A stretch of 22,517 nt of DNA from Enterococcus_E cecorum_B (GTDB taxonomy: Bacteria; Bacillota; Bacilli; Lactobacillales; Enterococcaceae), in NCBI GenBank assembly GCA_946499615.1, contig CAMMST010000038.1, positions 1-22,517 on the forward strand, written 5' to 3'. Position 1 is the stretch's first letter. Each line of letters opens with the position of its first letter. Under the pieces are notes generated by a model. That model made no database searches and was not told where the DNA came from. It was given only the letters and a program-made list of their open reading frames with translations. The position numbers were made by a program, and so were the translations under genes. This document shows positions 6,086-12,971 of this stretch, one piece after another.

Positions 6086-7616
6086 TATAACCAAAGCATT
6101 TGAACGAATTGAGCGTGAATTGATTTCTTCTATGGTTCGCAACATGAAACGACACCGTGTGGAAGAAATTGATAAAGATATCCAGTGGACGCAATGGCAA
6201 GTGCTACAGTTACAAGGACTTGATGATTACAAAAGAAAATACTCAAAGAAATACAAAAAGCAATTTCGGACCATTAATGCCCAGTTGGAAGCAGCATTGA
6301 TCGCAGCAAAAGAACAGGGAGATATGGATGCTGAAATTGCTATTTTAAATGCGCTTAGAAAAGGATGGCGTGCACCTAATGACGGACCGAAAATGGATGC
6401 ACAATTCTTTCGGTTAAATGAACGGAAAATGGACGCATTGGTCAGGTCTGTTACTCATGATATGGAAAAGGCTGAACATGCAGTGCTAAGTTTTGCCGAA
6501 GACCAGTATCGAAGAATTATCTTTGATGCACAAGTTTATGCTAATAGCGGTGCTGGAACCTATGAGAAAGCAGTAGATATGGCCACAGATGATTTTATAT
6601 CAAAAGGTATAAATTGCATCCAGTATGCAAACGGCGCTCGTGTAGGTATCGCGGCATATGTTGACATGGCTATCAGAACAGCTAGCAAGCGAGCATATTT
6701 GATGGGAGAAGGTGCAAAACGTGCTGAATGGGGCGTACATACAGTTATCATGAACAAACGCACAAATGCCTGTCCGAAGTGTATGCCATTTGAAGGTAAA
6801 GTACTAATTGATGATGTTTGGAGTGGCGGTTCTGCTGATGAAGGACCGTATCCTTTGATGAGTAGCGCAATTGCTGCTGGTCTTTACCATCCCAACTGCA
6901 AAGACATCCACACAACCTATTTTCCTGGTGTGAGTACACCGCCAGAAGATAAATTTACAAAGCAAGAATTAGCTGATGTAGAAGAACGCGAACGACTTGA
7001 AAATAAAAAGAGCTATGTGGAAAGACAAGCTGAAAAGTGCAGTAGGTTAGCCGATTATAGCTTAGATAAAGAAAAACAACAGAAGTATCGTGAACGTGAA
7101 GGCGATTGGGAACGACAAATACCTGGATTGAATCAAGCTATTAAAGAGATTGATGACAGAAGAGGATTCCAATTTTTAAAAGGATTTCACACATTTGATG
7201 ATCCAGTAAGAGAGTATCTAGGTTCGGTATTTGAAAGCCATCCAAAAGAGACGCAAATTCTTCTAGATAAACTAAAAGAAATTGGTGTTGAAGTAAATAT
7301 TGTCGACAGGGAGAAAATGGTTTATGGACCATCAGGAACTAAAGGTAAACCAGGAAATATAACCATCTGCAGAAATGCTAGCTATAGTGCTTTATTACAT
7401 GAATACACTCACGCAATGGAAGATTATAGTATCGGTTTTACAGCGATGACATATTTTTTAAATCCAGAAAAATATATGGATTTTGAAAGAAGAGCTTATC
7501 AAGCAGAAATTGATTTTTGTCGCTCGCAAAATCTACCAGAAGAGTGTATAATGAGATTGGAAATGTTGCGTGATAAAGAAATTGAGCATATTAAGGAAAG
7601 GTGGGGGTTAAAGTGA
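6075..7616 (+). CDS. Minor capsid protein 2 (MuF-like) with C-terminal zinc metallopeptidase domain
   Basis: This is a 513-residue fusion. Residues 1-290 are the phage minor capsid 2 type: helical N-terminus, then C233-P-K-C236 and H272-P-N-C275, a CxxC/HxxC set that could bind zinc. Residues about 300-362 are a charged helical linker. Residues about 365-513 are a separate domain with H442-E-Y-T-H446, the HExxH zinc-peptidase signature, and glutamates E471 and E478 (FERRAYQAE) 25-32 residues later that could be the third ligand. Minor capsid proteins of this group are virion proteins, and MuF-type proteins with C-terminal enzyme domains are known phage polymorphic toxins, so an injected peptidase effector is inferred. 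Start ATG 6075 has AAGGTG upstream and overlaps the previous gene. The stop overlaps the next start (GTGA). Confidence 0.88.
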   Translation: MAYDITKAFERIERELISSMVRNMKRHRVEEIDKDIQWTQWQVLQLQGLDDYKRKYSKKYKKQFRTINAQLEAALIAAKEQGDMDAEIAILNALRKGWRAPNDGPKMDAQFFRLNERKMDALVRSVTHDMEKAEHAVLSFAEDQYRRIIFDAQVYANSGAGTYEKAVDMATDDFISKGINCIQYANGARVGIAAYVDMAIRTASKRAYLMGEGAKRAEWGVHTVIMNKRTNACPKCMPFEGKVLIDDVWSGGSADEGPYPLMSSAIAAGLYHPNCKDIHTTYFPGVSTPPEDKFTKQELADVEERERLENKKSYVERQAEKCSRLADYSLDKEKQQKYREREGDWERQIPGLNQAIKEIDDRRGFQFLKGFHTFDDPVREYLGSVFESHPKETQILLDKLKEIGVEVNIVDREKMVYGPSGTKGKPGNITICRNASYSALLHEYTHAMEDYSIGFTAMTYFLNPEKYMDFERRAYQAEIDFCRSQNLPEECIMRLEMLRDKEIEHIKERWGLK

Positions 7617-7894
7617 AAAAAGGTATGAATCTAATCGAAAGGGTTAGTTTTTGTATACGTTCAGCTGTACTTGAAAAAAGCGATGAAGAAACTATTGAAA
7701 CTTTACAAGCTCTTCGAAGTGATTCAAGCATTTTATCATTTGGTAAAACACAAATTTCCGATTGGGCAACTGCGGCTCTCATCTACTTAAAAATAATTAA
7801 CTATGAAGATAATGTTTCCGAGAACACCGATTATTTTCTTCATGTTTATAGCGAATTTGCAAAAGAATACAAAAACGGCACCTTAGAATTATAA
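7613..7894 (+). CDS. Small protein coupled to the metallopeptidase-capsid gene; candidate immunity protein
   Basis: This 93-residue, mostly helical, mildly acidic protein (MKKGMNLIERVSF...EYKNGTLEL) has no motif I recognise. The GTG at 7613 overlaps the preceding TGA by 4 bases and has AGGAAAGGTGGGGG upstream. A GTG at 7601 would also read but lies within that binding site, and an ATG at 7625 is a further alternative. Its stop lies inside an intrinsic terminator. Size, absence of secretion signals, and tight coupling to a gene with a C-terminal peptidase domain fit the layout of polymorphic toxin-immunity pairs. That role is inference; it might equally be a small accessory protein. Confidence 0.72.
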   Translation: MKKGMNLIERVSFCIRSAVLEKSDEETIETLQALRSDSSILSFGKTQISDWATAALIYLKIINYEDNVSENTDYFLHVYSEFAKEYKNGTLEL

Positions 7895-7905
7895 GGTGCT
7901 TTTTT
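7878..7905 (+). terminator. Intrinsic terminator overlapping the stop of the candidate immunity gene
   Basis: A perfect 8-bp stem GCACCTTA (7878-7885)/TAAGGTGC (7892-7899) with a 6-nt loop is followed by six T (7900-7905). It includes the gene's last codons and TAA stop. A terminator in the middle of a head operon is unusual and suggests the preceding gene pair is an inserted cassette. Confidence 0.85.
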
Positions 7906-7931
7906 CATACCCAAAAATAGGAGGTGATATC

Positions 7932-8048
7932 ATGAGTTGGCTATGGTATTTTTTATTTATTTTAGTTGGATTACCTATGCTTTCATTGTCAATTGGCTTG
8001 TCTATTTTTATTTTGAGAGAAGGTATCAAAGGTGGTGACAAAGATTAG
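7932..8048 (+). CDS. 38-residue single-pass membrane protein
   Basis: The short frame MSWLWYFLFILVG... has one hydrophobic segment (about 3-28) rich in Leu, Ile and Phe, followed by a charged tail REGIKGGDKD. The start is supported by a near-perfect AGGAGGTGAT 6 bases upstream, the best binding site in this neighbourhood. It lies between two terminators, after the candidate immunity gene and before a 64-residue gene. The function is unknown. Possible roles include inner-membrane superinfection exclusion or a small lysis or toxin peptide, but nothing in the sequence decides between them. Confidence 0.65.
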   Translation: MSWLWYFLFILVGLPMLSLSIGLSIFILREGIKGGDKD

Positions 8049-8051
8049 CCT

Positions 8052-8246
8052 ATGAAAGCAACCTATGTACACAATGGAGTCTGTATGTATAGCGACGATG
8101 AAATCATTTGGAGAGCATTAAGAAGTCGTTGTAGTGTGCTTGAGAGAGTGTTAGAACGCAAGAATATGACCTTGATTGAACGCAGACAATTGCAAGATGA
8201 ATACGAGCGAACCTTTGCTCTAACAGAAAAATTTAGTAAAGGATAA
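8052..8246 (+). CDS. Small helical protein of unknown function
   Basis: This 64-residue protein is rich in Arg and Glu, with a helical body (SDDEIIWRALRSRCSVLER then ERRQLQDEYERTF). It starts 3 bases after the membrane-peptide gene; the nearest Shine-Dalgarno-like GGTGGTGA lies rather far upstream (about 15 bases), so translation may be coupled. The stop is the first base pair of the terminator stem that follows. No recognised family. Confidence 0.6.
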   Translation: MKATYVHNGVCMYSDDEIIWRALRSRCSVLERVLERKNMTLIERRQLQDEYERTFALTEKFSKG

Positions 8247-8272
8247 GTCCTAGCGATAGGGCTATTTTTATT
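8246..8272 (+). terminator. Intrinsic terminator before the scaffold leader
   Basis: A 7-bp stem AGTCCTA (8246-8252)/TAGGGCT (8257-8263) with one T-G wobble and tetraloop GCGA is followed by ATTTTTATT. It closes the two small genes and isolates them from scaffold and capsid. Confidence 0.75.
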
Positions 8273-8290
8273 GTCCGAAGACTTTAAACT

Positions 8291-8354
8291 ACGTGGAGAC
8301 ACCAGCGTATAAAACTGTGGGAGACACCCGTAAAACTGATAGAGAGACACTCTA
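8291..8354 (+). promoter_or_regulatory. Three tandem RNA hairpins with invariant AGACA loops in the scaffold leader
   Basis: Three hairpins stand 25 and 23 bases apart just upstream of the scaffold's binding site. Each has the identical 5-nt loop AGACA (8297-8301, 8322-8326, 8345-8349), but the stems differ and still pair. They are ACG-TGG/CCA-(bulged G)-CGT, TGTGGG/CCCGTA with two G-U pairs, and TAGAG/CTCTA. Each is flanked by AAACT or AAAACT linkers. Loop conservation with compensating stem changes points to an RNA element, perhaps bound by a phage protein such as scaffold or capsid to set its own synthesis. The protein partner is inference. A DNA-level operator is less likely because the stems vary. 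Confidence 0.7.
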
Positions 8355-8378
8355 AAAACTGAAAGGAGAAAAGTTGCT

Positions 8379-8984
8379 ATGTCGTTAAAAGATGTATTAA
8401 AAGTACCGATGAAATTACAATTCTTTGCAGAAGGAGAAGAAGGATCTAAAGCAAATAATCCACAACAACAAGATACTCCTCAAGCGCCAGAATTTGATTA
8501 TGAGAAGTTGGCCAGTCTCATTAACGGAAAGCAGAGCGTAACAGAAGATACTGTGCTTAAATCATATTTTAAACAGCAAGGATTAAGTAAAGATGAAATG
8601 GATTCGGCAATTGCTGCATTTAAGAAGCAGAAAGCAGAAAGTACGCCTGATATTGCACAACTACAAGCAGACAAAACTAAAGCTGAACAACAAGCACTTA
8701 AAGCAGTAATTGAAGCAAAAGCACAGATGATTGCTTTTACATTGGGGATTGACGCTAAAACAATTCCGTATGTATTGAAGTTAGCTGATTTAAGCCAATT
8801 GTCATTAGATTCTAAAGATGAAGATGTGCAAGCGGTATTAAACAAAGTATTGGAAGATGTACCTGCATTGAAACCAACACAAGATGATAGTTCATCAGGT
8901 TTCAAGCAAGTTGGCGCTCCAAGTGGTGGAAATAATCCATCACAGACAGATGAAGCTTTGAAACGAGCTTTCGGTATCAAATAA
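8379..8984 (+). CDS. Capsid scaffolding protein
   Basis: This 201-residue protein lies immediately before the major capsid gene. The N-terminal KLQFFAEG motif (residues 12-19) is typical of Firmicute phage scaffolds. Next come a Gln/Pro-rich stretch, a helical middle with a Lys/Glu/Ala-rich coiled region (about 65-125), a Gly/Ser/Pro linker and a basic C-terminal helix ending LKRAFGIK, as in scaffolds that touch the capsid protein through their C-terminus. It directs prohead assembly and is then lost. ATG at 8379 follows AAAGGAG and the three-hairpin leader. Confidence 0.88.
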   Translation: MSLKDVLKVPMKLQFFAEGEEGSKANNPQQQDTPQAPEFDYEKLASLINGKQSVTEDTVLKSYFKQQGLSKDEMDSAIAAFKKQKAESTPDIAQLQADKTKAEQQALKAVIEAKAQMIAFTLGIDAKTIPYVLKLADLSQLSLDSKDEDVQAVLNKVLEDVPALKPTQDDSSSGFKQVGAPSGGNNPSQTDEALKRAFGIK

Positions 8985-9004
8985 AAGAAAGAAGGATTTA
9001 ATTT

Positions 9005-9916
9005 ATGACAGTTTATAATTATGCAGAACAATTTTTACAACCATTAAACCAAAAATACGCACAAGAGATGACTTCGTATGATTTGACTCAATCAAATCCA
9101 CAAGTAAAATTCTTAAATGCGCAAACAATCAAATTACCATCAATTACTGTATCTGGTTATAAAGACCACAATCGACAAGGTGCAGGTTTTAATACTGGTA
9201 CAATCACGAATGAATGGGAACCTAAAAAATTAGCACATGACCGAGATGTAGAATTTGCGATTGACCCAATGGATGTCGATGAAACGAATTTAGTTGTATC
9301 GATTGCAAACGTGCAAAACACTTTAGAAACGGAACAAGCCATCCCTGAAAAAGATAGCTACCGTTACTCTAAATTATTAGCAGAAGCGAAAACATATAAA
9401 GCAAATGGTGCTCACATTGATACAACTGTTTTAACTGCATCAAACATTTTAGATTGGTTTGATGATGAGATGGAACGTATGGATGACGCAGGTGTACCAT
9501 CTGAAGGACGTGTGATTTATTGTACACCTAAGATTCGCAAGTTATTGAAACAAGCTGAAGGTATTCAACGTACATTCGATGTACAAAACACTGGTACAGC
9601 TATCAACCGTAACATCTATACCTTAGATGATGTTAAAATTAAAAAAGTTCCATCTGGTCGCATGAAATCAAAATACGATTTATCAAACGGATGTGTAGCC
9701 GCTGGAGATGCAAAACAAATCAACATTATCTTGATTCATCCATCTTGTGTAGTATCTCGTGACAAATACGCATATATTAACGTATTTAGTCCAGGTCATG
9801 ATAGCCGTACTGCTGATAAATACATGTTACAATCACGTTTTTACATGGATTTATTCTTAATTAAAAACAAAGCAGTGGCCGTATCAATCAACGTTGAAAC
9901 TGGTGGTGAAGTTTAA
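9005..9916 (+). CDS. Major capsid protein
   Basis: This 303-residue protein follows scaffold. Features fit a Firmicute phage major head protein, presumably HK97-fold: an N-terminal arm, TIKLPSITVSGYKDH strand pairs, EWEPKKLAHDRDVEFAIDP, a long helical spine region around 85-125, and a C-terminal PSCVVSRDKYAYINVFSPG sheet region. I see no crosslinking motif. All 12 Arg codons are CGN (mostly CGT) with no AGA/AGG, as expected for a highly expressed gene and unlike the genes near the tRNA. Start follows GAAGGATT. The stop TAA overlaps the next ATG by one base. Confidence 0.92.
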   Translation: MTVYNYAEQFLQPLNQKYAQEMTSYDLTQSNPQVKFLNAQTIKLPSITVSGYKDHNRQGAGFNTGTITNEWEPKKLAHDRDVEFAIDPMDVDETNLVVSIANVQNTLETEQAIPEKDSYRYSKLLAEAKTYKANGAHIDTTVLTASNILDWFDDEMERMDDAGVPSEGRVIYCTPKIRKLLKQAEGIQRTFDVQNTGTAINRNIYTLDDVKIKKVPSGRMKSKYDLSNGCVAAGDAKQINIILIHPSCVVSRDKYAYINVFSPGHDSRTADKYMLQSRFYMDLFLIKNKAVAVSINVETGGEV

Positions 9917-10167
9917 TGATTGCAGAAAAGGACAATAAAGTTTATATGATTTCGCCTGATCAGCAAGCCTTTTATGTTGGTCAAGGATTCGATATCAAAG
10001 ACGACAAAGGAGATGTAATTGCCTATGGTGCTGGTCGTACAGTACCGTATGGCGATTATGCTGCTGTGGTGAAAGAAAATGAAAAATTAAAAGCTGAGTT
10101 AGCAAAATCAAAATCTAAATCAACAAAGAATTCCAAGAAAGAGTCCACCGAAAAAGAAGGTGAATAG
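9916..10167 (+). CDS. Small protein after the capsid gene, basic Lys/Ser-rich tail
   Basis: This 83-residue protein has a compact N-terminal half (1-50, beta-like, with FYVGQGFDIKDDKGDVIAYG) and a charged C-terminal helix/tail with KENEKLKAELAKSKSKSTKN. It is joined to the capsid stop by a TAATG overlap, so expression is coupled to the major head protein. Small genes at this spot between capsid and connector are common in Firmicute siphophages but have no agreed function. Head decoration or a connector accessory role is a guess from position. Confidence 0.75.
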   Translation: MIAEKDNKVYMISPDQQAFYVGQGFDIKDDKGDVIAYGAGRTVPYGDYAAVVKENEKLKAELAKSKSKSTKNSKKESTEKEGE

Positions 10168-10169
10168 TC

Positions 10170-10544
10170 ATGGAGCCATACGTTGATGAAACGTATTACA
10201 AAGAAAACTATCTAGGTACACTTGATACTGAAGACTTGGTTAAAAGGTTAAAGGAAGCCAGTCAACAAGTGGATATGCTTACTTTTAATCGTATTCGTGG
10301 CAAAGGATTTGATAATCTGACTTCTTTCCAACAGTCAGTAATTAAAGAAGTAATTTGTCAACATGTTGATTTTGTGTGCGAAAACCAAGATATGATTGAT
10401 AGCGTCTTGCAATCGTATAGTATCAATGGTGTATCAATGTCATTTGGTCAAAGTTGGAATATTGAAGTAATGAATGGTGTTGCCATGAAGCGTAGTACCT
10501 ATGAATTGCTGAAGCAGACAGGACTTACGAGGAGCGTGATTTGA
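10170..10544 (+). CDS. Head-tail connector (adaptor) protein
   Basis: This 124-residue helical protein is the first gene of the joining module and resembles the gp6/gp15-type adaptors that bind below the portal. The N-terminus is acidic and aromatic (YVDETYYKENYLG), and three or four helices include the typical segment FQQSVIKEVICQHVDF. The C-terminus has SFGQSWNIEVMNGVAM, a beta-hairpin, and a short helix. Start two bases after the previous stop with AGAAGGTG upstream. It ends in ATGA overlap with the next gene. Confidence 0.85.
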   Translation: MEPYVDETYYKENYLGTLDTEDLVKRLKEASQQVDMLTFNRIRGKGFDNLTSFQQSVIKEVICQHVDFVCENQDMIDSVLQSYSINGVSMSFGQSWNIEVMNGVAMKRSTYELLKQTGLTRSVI

Positions 10545-10879
10545 TGAAATTTCCTTGTTTAGTACACAAAAGATTATGTAAGACACCGATTGATGTATTT
10601 CTATATGATGAAGGTATCACGGAAGATGGAGAACCAATCTCTTATGACGGTTCGTTTATGTGCAACTACCAAGATTCAGCGAAAACCATTTTAACCGATG
10701 AAAAGAAGCTTGTTCAGATTACTGGGCGAGCTTTTTTTGTTGGGGATATTTTTCCTGATGTTCCAACTTTATCAGGTGGTGAAGTCGTGATATTTGGTGA
10801 AAAACGCATGATTGAGTCAGGTATGAAGGCTAGAAATCCAGATGGTACAGTGAATTATACGCGATTAGATTTGAGGTGA
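10544..10879 (+). CDS. Minor capsid / head completion protein (stopper-like)
   Basis: This 111-residue beta-rich protein lies second in the joining cluster. The ATG at 10544 overlaps the previous TGA and has CGAGGAG upstream; a TTG three bases earlier is less likely. Content: DVFLYDEGITEDGEPISYDG, a conserved-looking CNYQDSAKTI segment, and VQITGRAFFVGDIFPD. Length, fold type and position match the minor capsid 1/stopper family that seals the connector and retains DNA. Recognised by context more than by a sharp motif. Confidence 0.78.
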   Translation: MKFPCLVHKRLCKTPIDVFLYDEGITEDGEPISYDGSFMCNYQDSAKTILTDEKKLVQITGRAFFVGDIFPDVPTLSGGEVVIFGEKRMIESGMKARNPDGTVNYTRLDLR

Positions 10880-10884
10880 TTTGA

Positions 10885-11262
10885 ATGAGTAAAGCAACAG
10901 TGAAGTTTGATATGGGTGCAATCAACAAGCTAACGAACGCGACTGTTAGAGCGCTAGAGCAGACTGCGGAAGCCTTGCATACCGAAGTAGTCCAGGCGCA
11001 AGTAGTCCCTAGAGATAAAGGTACCTTGCAAGGAGAAGCGTTCTTTGTTGATTATTCAAAATCTGGTAATGGCACAGTTAGTCTTGTTCACAGTACGCCT
11101 TACGCTAGACGGCTTTACTATCATCCAGAATACAATTTTAGTCGTGAAAACAATCCGAATGCACAAGCTCACTGGTTAGATGACTGGGCTGATGGTGGAA
11201 AGCATAGCGATTTTGCTAAAAGTGCTTTTGTAAAATTTTACAAACAACAAACAGGAGTGTAA
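10885..11262 (+). CDS. Minor capsid protein 2-type head-tail joining protein (HK97 gp10-like)
   Basis: This 125-residue protein has an N-terminal helix (TVRALEQTAEALHTEVV), a VPRDKGTLQGEAFFVDYS motif and VHSTPYARRLYYHPEYNF, the hallmark of the minor capsid protein 2/tail-completion family, where YARRLYYHP is strongly typical. It bridges connector and tail. It follows GAGGTGAT and lies 5 bases after the previous stop. Confidence 0.88.
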   Translation: MSKATVKFDMGAINKLTNATVRALEQTAEALHTEVVQAQVVPRDKGTLQGEAFFVDYSKSGNGTVSLVHSTPYARRLYYHPEYNFSRENNPNAQAHWLDDWADGGKHSDFAKSAFVKFYKQQTGV

Positions 11263-11265
11263 CTA

Positions 11266-11676
11266 ATGATTTTATTATCAGATGTTAGAAACTGGCTAGA
11301 GAGTTTAGGTGTTGCTGAAAATTATTATGTAGGCAAACTGGACAATAAAAAAGAAAATTCGATAGGTGTTTATCAGCTCAAGGATAGCTCTCCACCACGT
11401 TTTGGACTAGGTGGGTATGATTTGTCAAGCTACGAGCAAAAAGGCATTAGCTTGCTCGTACATTGGAATAGAAACGCGGTTGAGACTGAAGAAAAAGCAT
11501 GGGAAATCTATCAAGAAATTTTACATGCAAAAGATTTGGTGATAGGAAAACATGCAGTACAATTTCTAACTCTAAATACGCGTGAACCAGTCGATGTGGG
11601 CACAGATGATAATCATATTTATGAGCGAGTTATCGAGTTTGTCATTTATTTTGATAAGAAAGAAAGTGAGGAATAA
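11266..11676 (+). CDS. Tail terminator / minor capsid protein 3-type
   Basis: This 136-residue protein starts MILLSDVRNWLESLG, followed by YYVGKLDNKKENSIGVYQ, a GGYDLSSYEQKGISLLVHW strand region and NHIYERVIEFVIYF at the C-terminus. The pattern is of the minor capsid 3/tail terminator family, which caps the growing tail tube and joins it to the head. AGGAGTG upstream. Three bases separate it from the previous gene and two from the tube gene. Confidence 0.85.
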   Translation: MILLSDVRNWLESLGVAENYYVGKLDNKKENSIGVYQLKDSSPPRFGLGGYDLSSYEQKGISLLVHWNRNAVETEEKAWEIYQEILHAKDLVIGKHAVQFLTLNTREPVDVGTDDNHIYERVIEFVIYFDKKESEE

Positions 11677-11678
11677 TA

Positions 11679-12152
11679 ATGGCAGGTAAAAAAACAGGGG
11701 TATATCCCGTTTATGAAAATCAATTTCAGGTAAATACAGGTACAGCTGCAACTTCTACAGGTGACTCTTCAATCACTGGTGGAACCTTTAGCAATATTGC
11801 AGATATGGAAAGTTTCAGCGTGTCTTTTGATAACGGAGTAGAGGAATGGAATCCGTTTGACCAAGCTGGATGGACGCGTCGATTAATGACTTCTAAATCT
11901 ATTACTATTTCAGTATCAGGTAAACGAAATGTTACCGATACAGGTAATGATTATATTGCGACCAAAGCATTCAAAAATGGACGTGATGCAGAAGCAGATT
12001 TCCAATGGACATTCCCTGATGGAACAAAAGTGGTGTTCTTAGGTGCAGTTATTAATATCACTGAGTTCGGCTCAGGCGATTCAACCAATGTTGCACCATT
12101 GGCTTTCGATGTAATGTCTAATGGTAAACCTGTAGTAGTTCCAGCAGTCTAG
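11679..12152 (+). CDS. Major tail (tube) protein
   Basis: This 157-residue beta-rich protein forms the hexameric rings of the tail tube. It begins MAGKKTGVYPVYENQFQV and continues with ADMESFSVSFDNGVEEWNPFD, RRLMTSKSITISVSGKRN, DTGNDYIATKAF and a C-terminal strand with LAFDVMSNGKP. The order of strands and the TSKSITISVSGKR segment are typical of Firmicute siphophage tube proteins. It sits directly before the tail chaperones and tape measure, as expected. Binding site GTGAGGAA. Confidence 0.9.
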   Translation: MAGKKTGVYPVYENQFQVNTGTAATSTGDSSITGGTFSNIADMESFSVSFDNGVEEWNPFDQAGWTRRLMTSKSITISVSGKRNVTDTGNDYIATKAFKNGRDAEADFQWTFPDGTKVVFLGAVINITEFGSGDSTNVAPLAFDVMSNGKPVVVPAV

Positions 12153-12162
12153 GAGGTAACGC

Positions 12163-12333
12163 ATGTATAAGGTTATGCAACCGTTCGTGGATGCCTATGA
12201 TCGTAAGGAGTATGGGGTAAATGATGAGTTTACCCCTACTTATGATGTAAAAGCCGAAAGATACGAACAATTAGTAAGATTAGGATATTTGAAGAAATTA
12301 AAAACAAAGAAAAAGGAGCAAGTAAATGAGTAA
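12163..12333 (+). CDS. 56-residue protein between tail tube and tail chaperone
   Basis: The short frame MYKVMQPFVDAYDRKEYGVN...KKKEQVNE has a very strong AGGAGGTAACGC leader. It overlaps the start of the tail chaperone gene by 8 bases. Residues 1-45 have the shape VxQPFVDxYD...YxxxDEFTPTYDVKAERYEQLVRLGYLKKL, a small alpha/beta layout seen in short proteins found after tube genes in many Firmicute phages. A Lys-rich tail follows. Function not known. Confidence 0.75.
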   Translation: MYKVMQPFVDAYDRKEYGVNDEFTPTYDVKAERYEQLVRLGYLKKLKTKKKEQVNE

Positions 12334-12631
12334 AATCATTGATATCACTGAAAAATTAAGTTTCGATACTTCGCCAGTCATTAAGATTAAAGATATTGAG
12401 TTAAAGGTAAATGATGATGCATCTACTGCTTTGAAGATGATGGCTATTATGTCTGATGTCCAAAATGGAGAAGTGAGAATTAAAGAGATTATGGCTATTT
12501 ATGAATTAGTTTTTGATGAAAAAGACAGAAAGAAAATTGATGCATTAAAATTGAAATTTACTGATTTTGCAAAGCTTGTAAAAACAGCGATGGGCTTAGT
12601 AACAGGGAACGAAGAATTGGGAGAGTGGTGA
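12326..12631 (+). CDS. Tail assembly chaperone (gpG-like)
   Basis: This 101-residue acidic-helical protein lies upstream of the tape measure. It begins MSKIIDITEKLSFDTSP, with a first strand-rich part and then helices through KKIDALKLKFTDFAKLVKTAMGLVTG. It is the short form of the G/GT chaperone pair that coats the tape measure during tail assembly. The start has AAAGGAGCAAGTAA. The 3' end contains GGGAGAG just before the TGA and the next frame has no credible own start, so a fraction of ribosomes probably shift to make the GT form. Confidence 0.82.
   Translation: MSKIIDITEKLSFDTSPVIKIKDIELKVNDDASTALKMMAIMSDVQNGEVRIKEIMAIYELVFDEKDRKKIDALKLKFTDFAKLVKTAMGLVTGNEELGEW
12618..12631 (+). other. 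Candidate programmed -2 ribosomal frameshift site (GGGAGAG)
   Basis: In the zero frame the end reads TTG GGA GAG TGG TGA. The GAG codon at 12623-12625 can slip back two bases onto an identical GAG at 12621-12623. Decoding then continues AGT GGT GAA CCG TAC TAT GAT into the downstream frame, which is open from 12603. The needed shift is -2 or +1. Phage Mu uses -2 and Listeria phage PSA +1 for the same gene pair. The fused product would be about 211 residues. Confidence 0.55.
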
Positions 12632-12644
12632 ACCGTACTATGAT

Positions 12645-12959
12645 TTGATTGATGATTTTGACTTAATCGTATCGTCAATGAGAACGCAGTACGGTTTATC
12701 TTTGTACTCTGATGAATTTAAAAGAATGTCCTGGAATGAATTTAAAGCTCTATTGACTGGTATAGATGGGGAGACTCCGCTTGGAAGAATTGTTCAAATT
12801 CGTAGTGAAGATGACCCTGATATGCTCAAACATTTCTCGCAAGGTCAACATGCTATTAGAAATGAATGGCGAAATAGATTGGCCAAAGAGAAAACAAGTC
12901 AAGAAATAGATAACTATTTAGAGCAAATCAAACAAGCATTTATCGAATTAGCAAAGTAA
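12645..12959 (+). CDS. Tail chaperone T part (Gp15-like), probably made only as G-T frameshift fusion
   Basis: The downstream frame encodes LIDDFDLIVSSMRTQYGLSL, then RMSWNEFKALLTGIDGETPLG, IVQIRS and QHAIRNEWRNRLA. This is the Gp15 family pattern (W-x-x-F-x-x-L-L-x-G-L/I, ETPLG, IR). The only start near its beginning is a TTG at 12645 without a binding site, while the frame is open upstream to 12603, giving SGEPYYDLIDDF in continuity with gpG. I therefore read it as the T domain of a GT fusion, which recruits tube subunits to the tape measure. It ends 12 bases before the tape measure start. Confidence 0.8.
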   Translation: MIDDFDLIVSSMRTQYGLSLYSDEFKRMSWNEFKALLTGIDGETPLGRIVQIRSEDDPDMLKHFSQGQHAIRNEWRNRLAKEKTSQEIDNYLEQIKQAFIELAK

Positions 12960-12971
12960 GGAGGTGAGAGC

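Noticed and set aside
8291..8354. Short tandem repeats considered as a CRISPR array
   Set aside because: Repeat spacing of 23-25 bases, only five invariant bases, covarying flanks and no cas genes; RNA hairpins explain it better.
8498..9031. Minus-strand open frame of 177 codons opposite scaffold
   Set aside because: It lies wholly antisense to the well-supported scaffold gene, is Ser/Cys-rich low-complexity, and no other evidence of minus-strand genes exists in the window.
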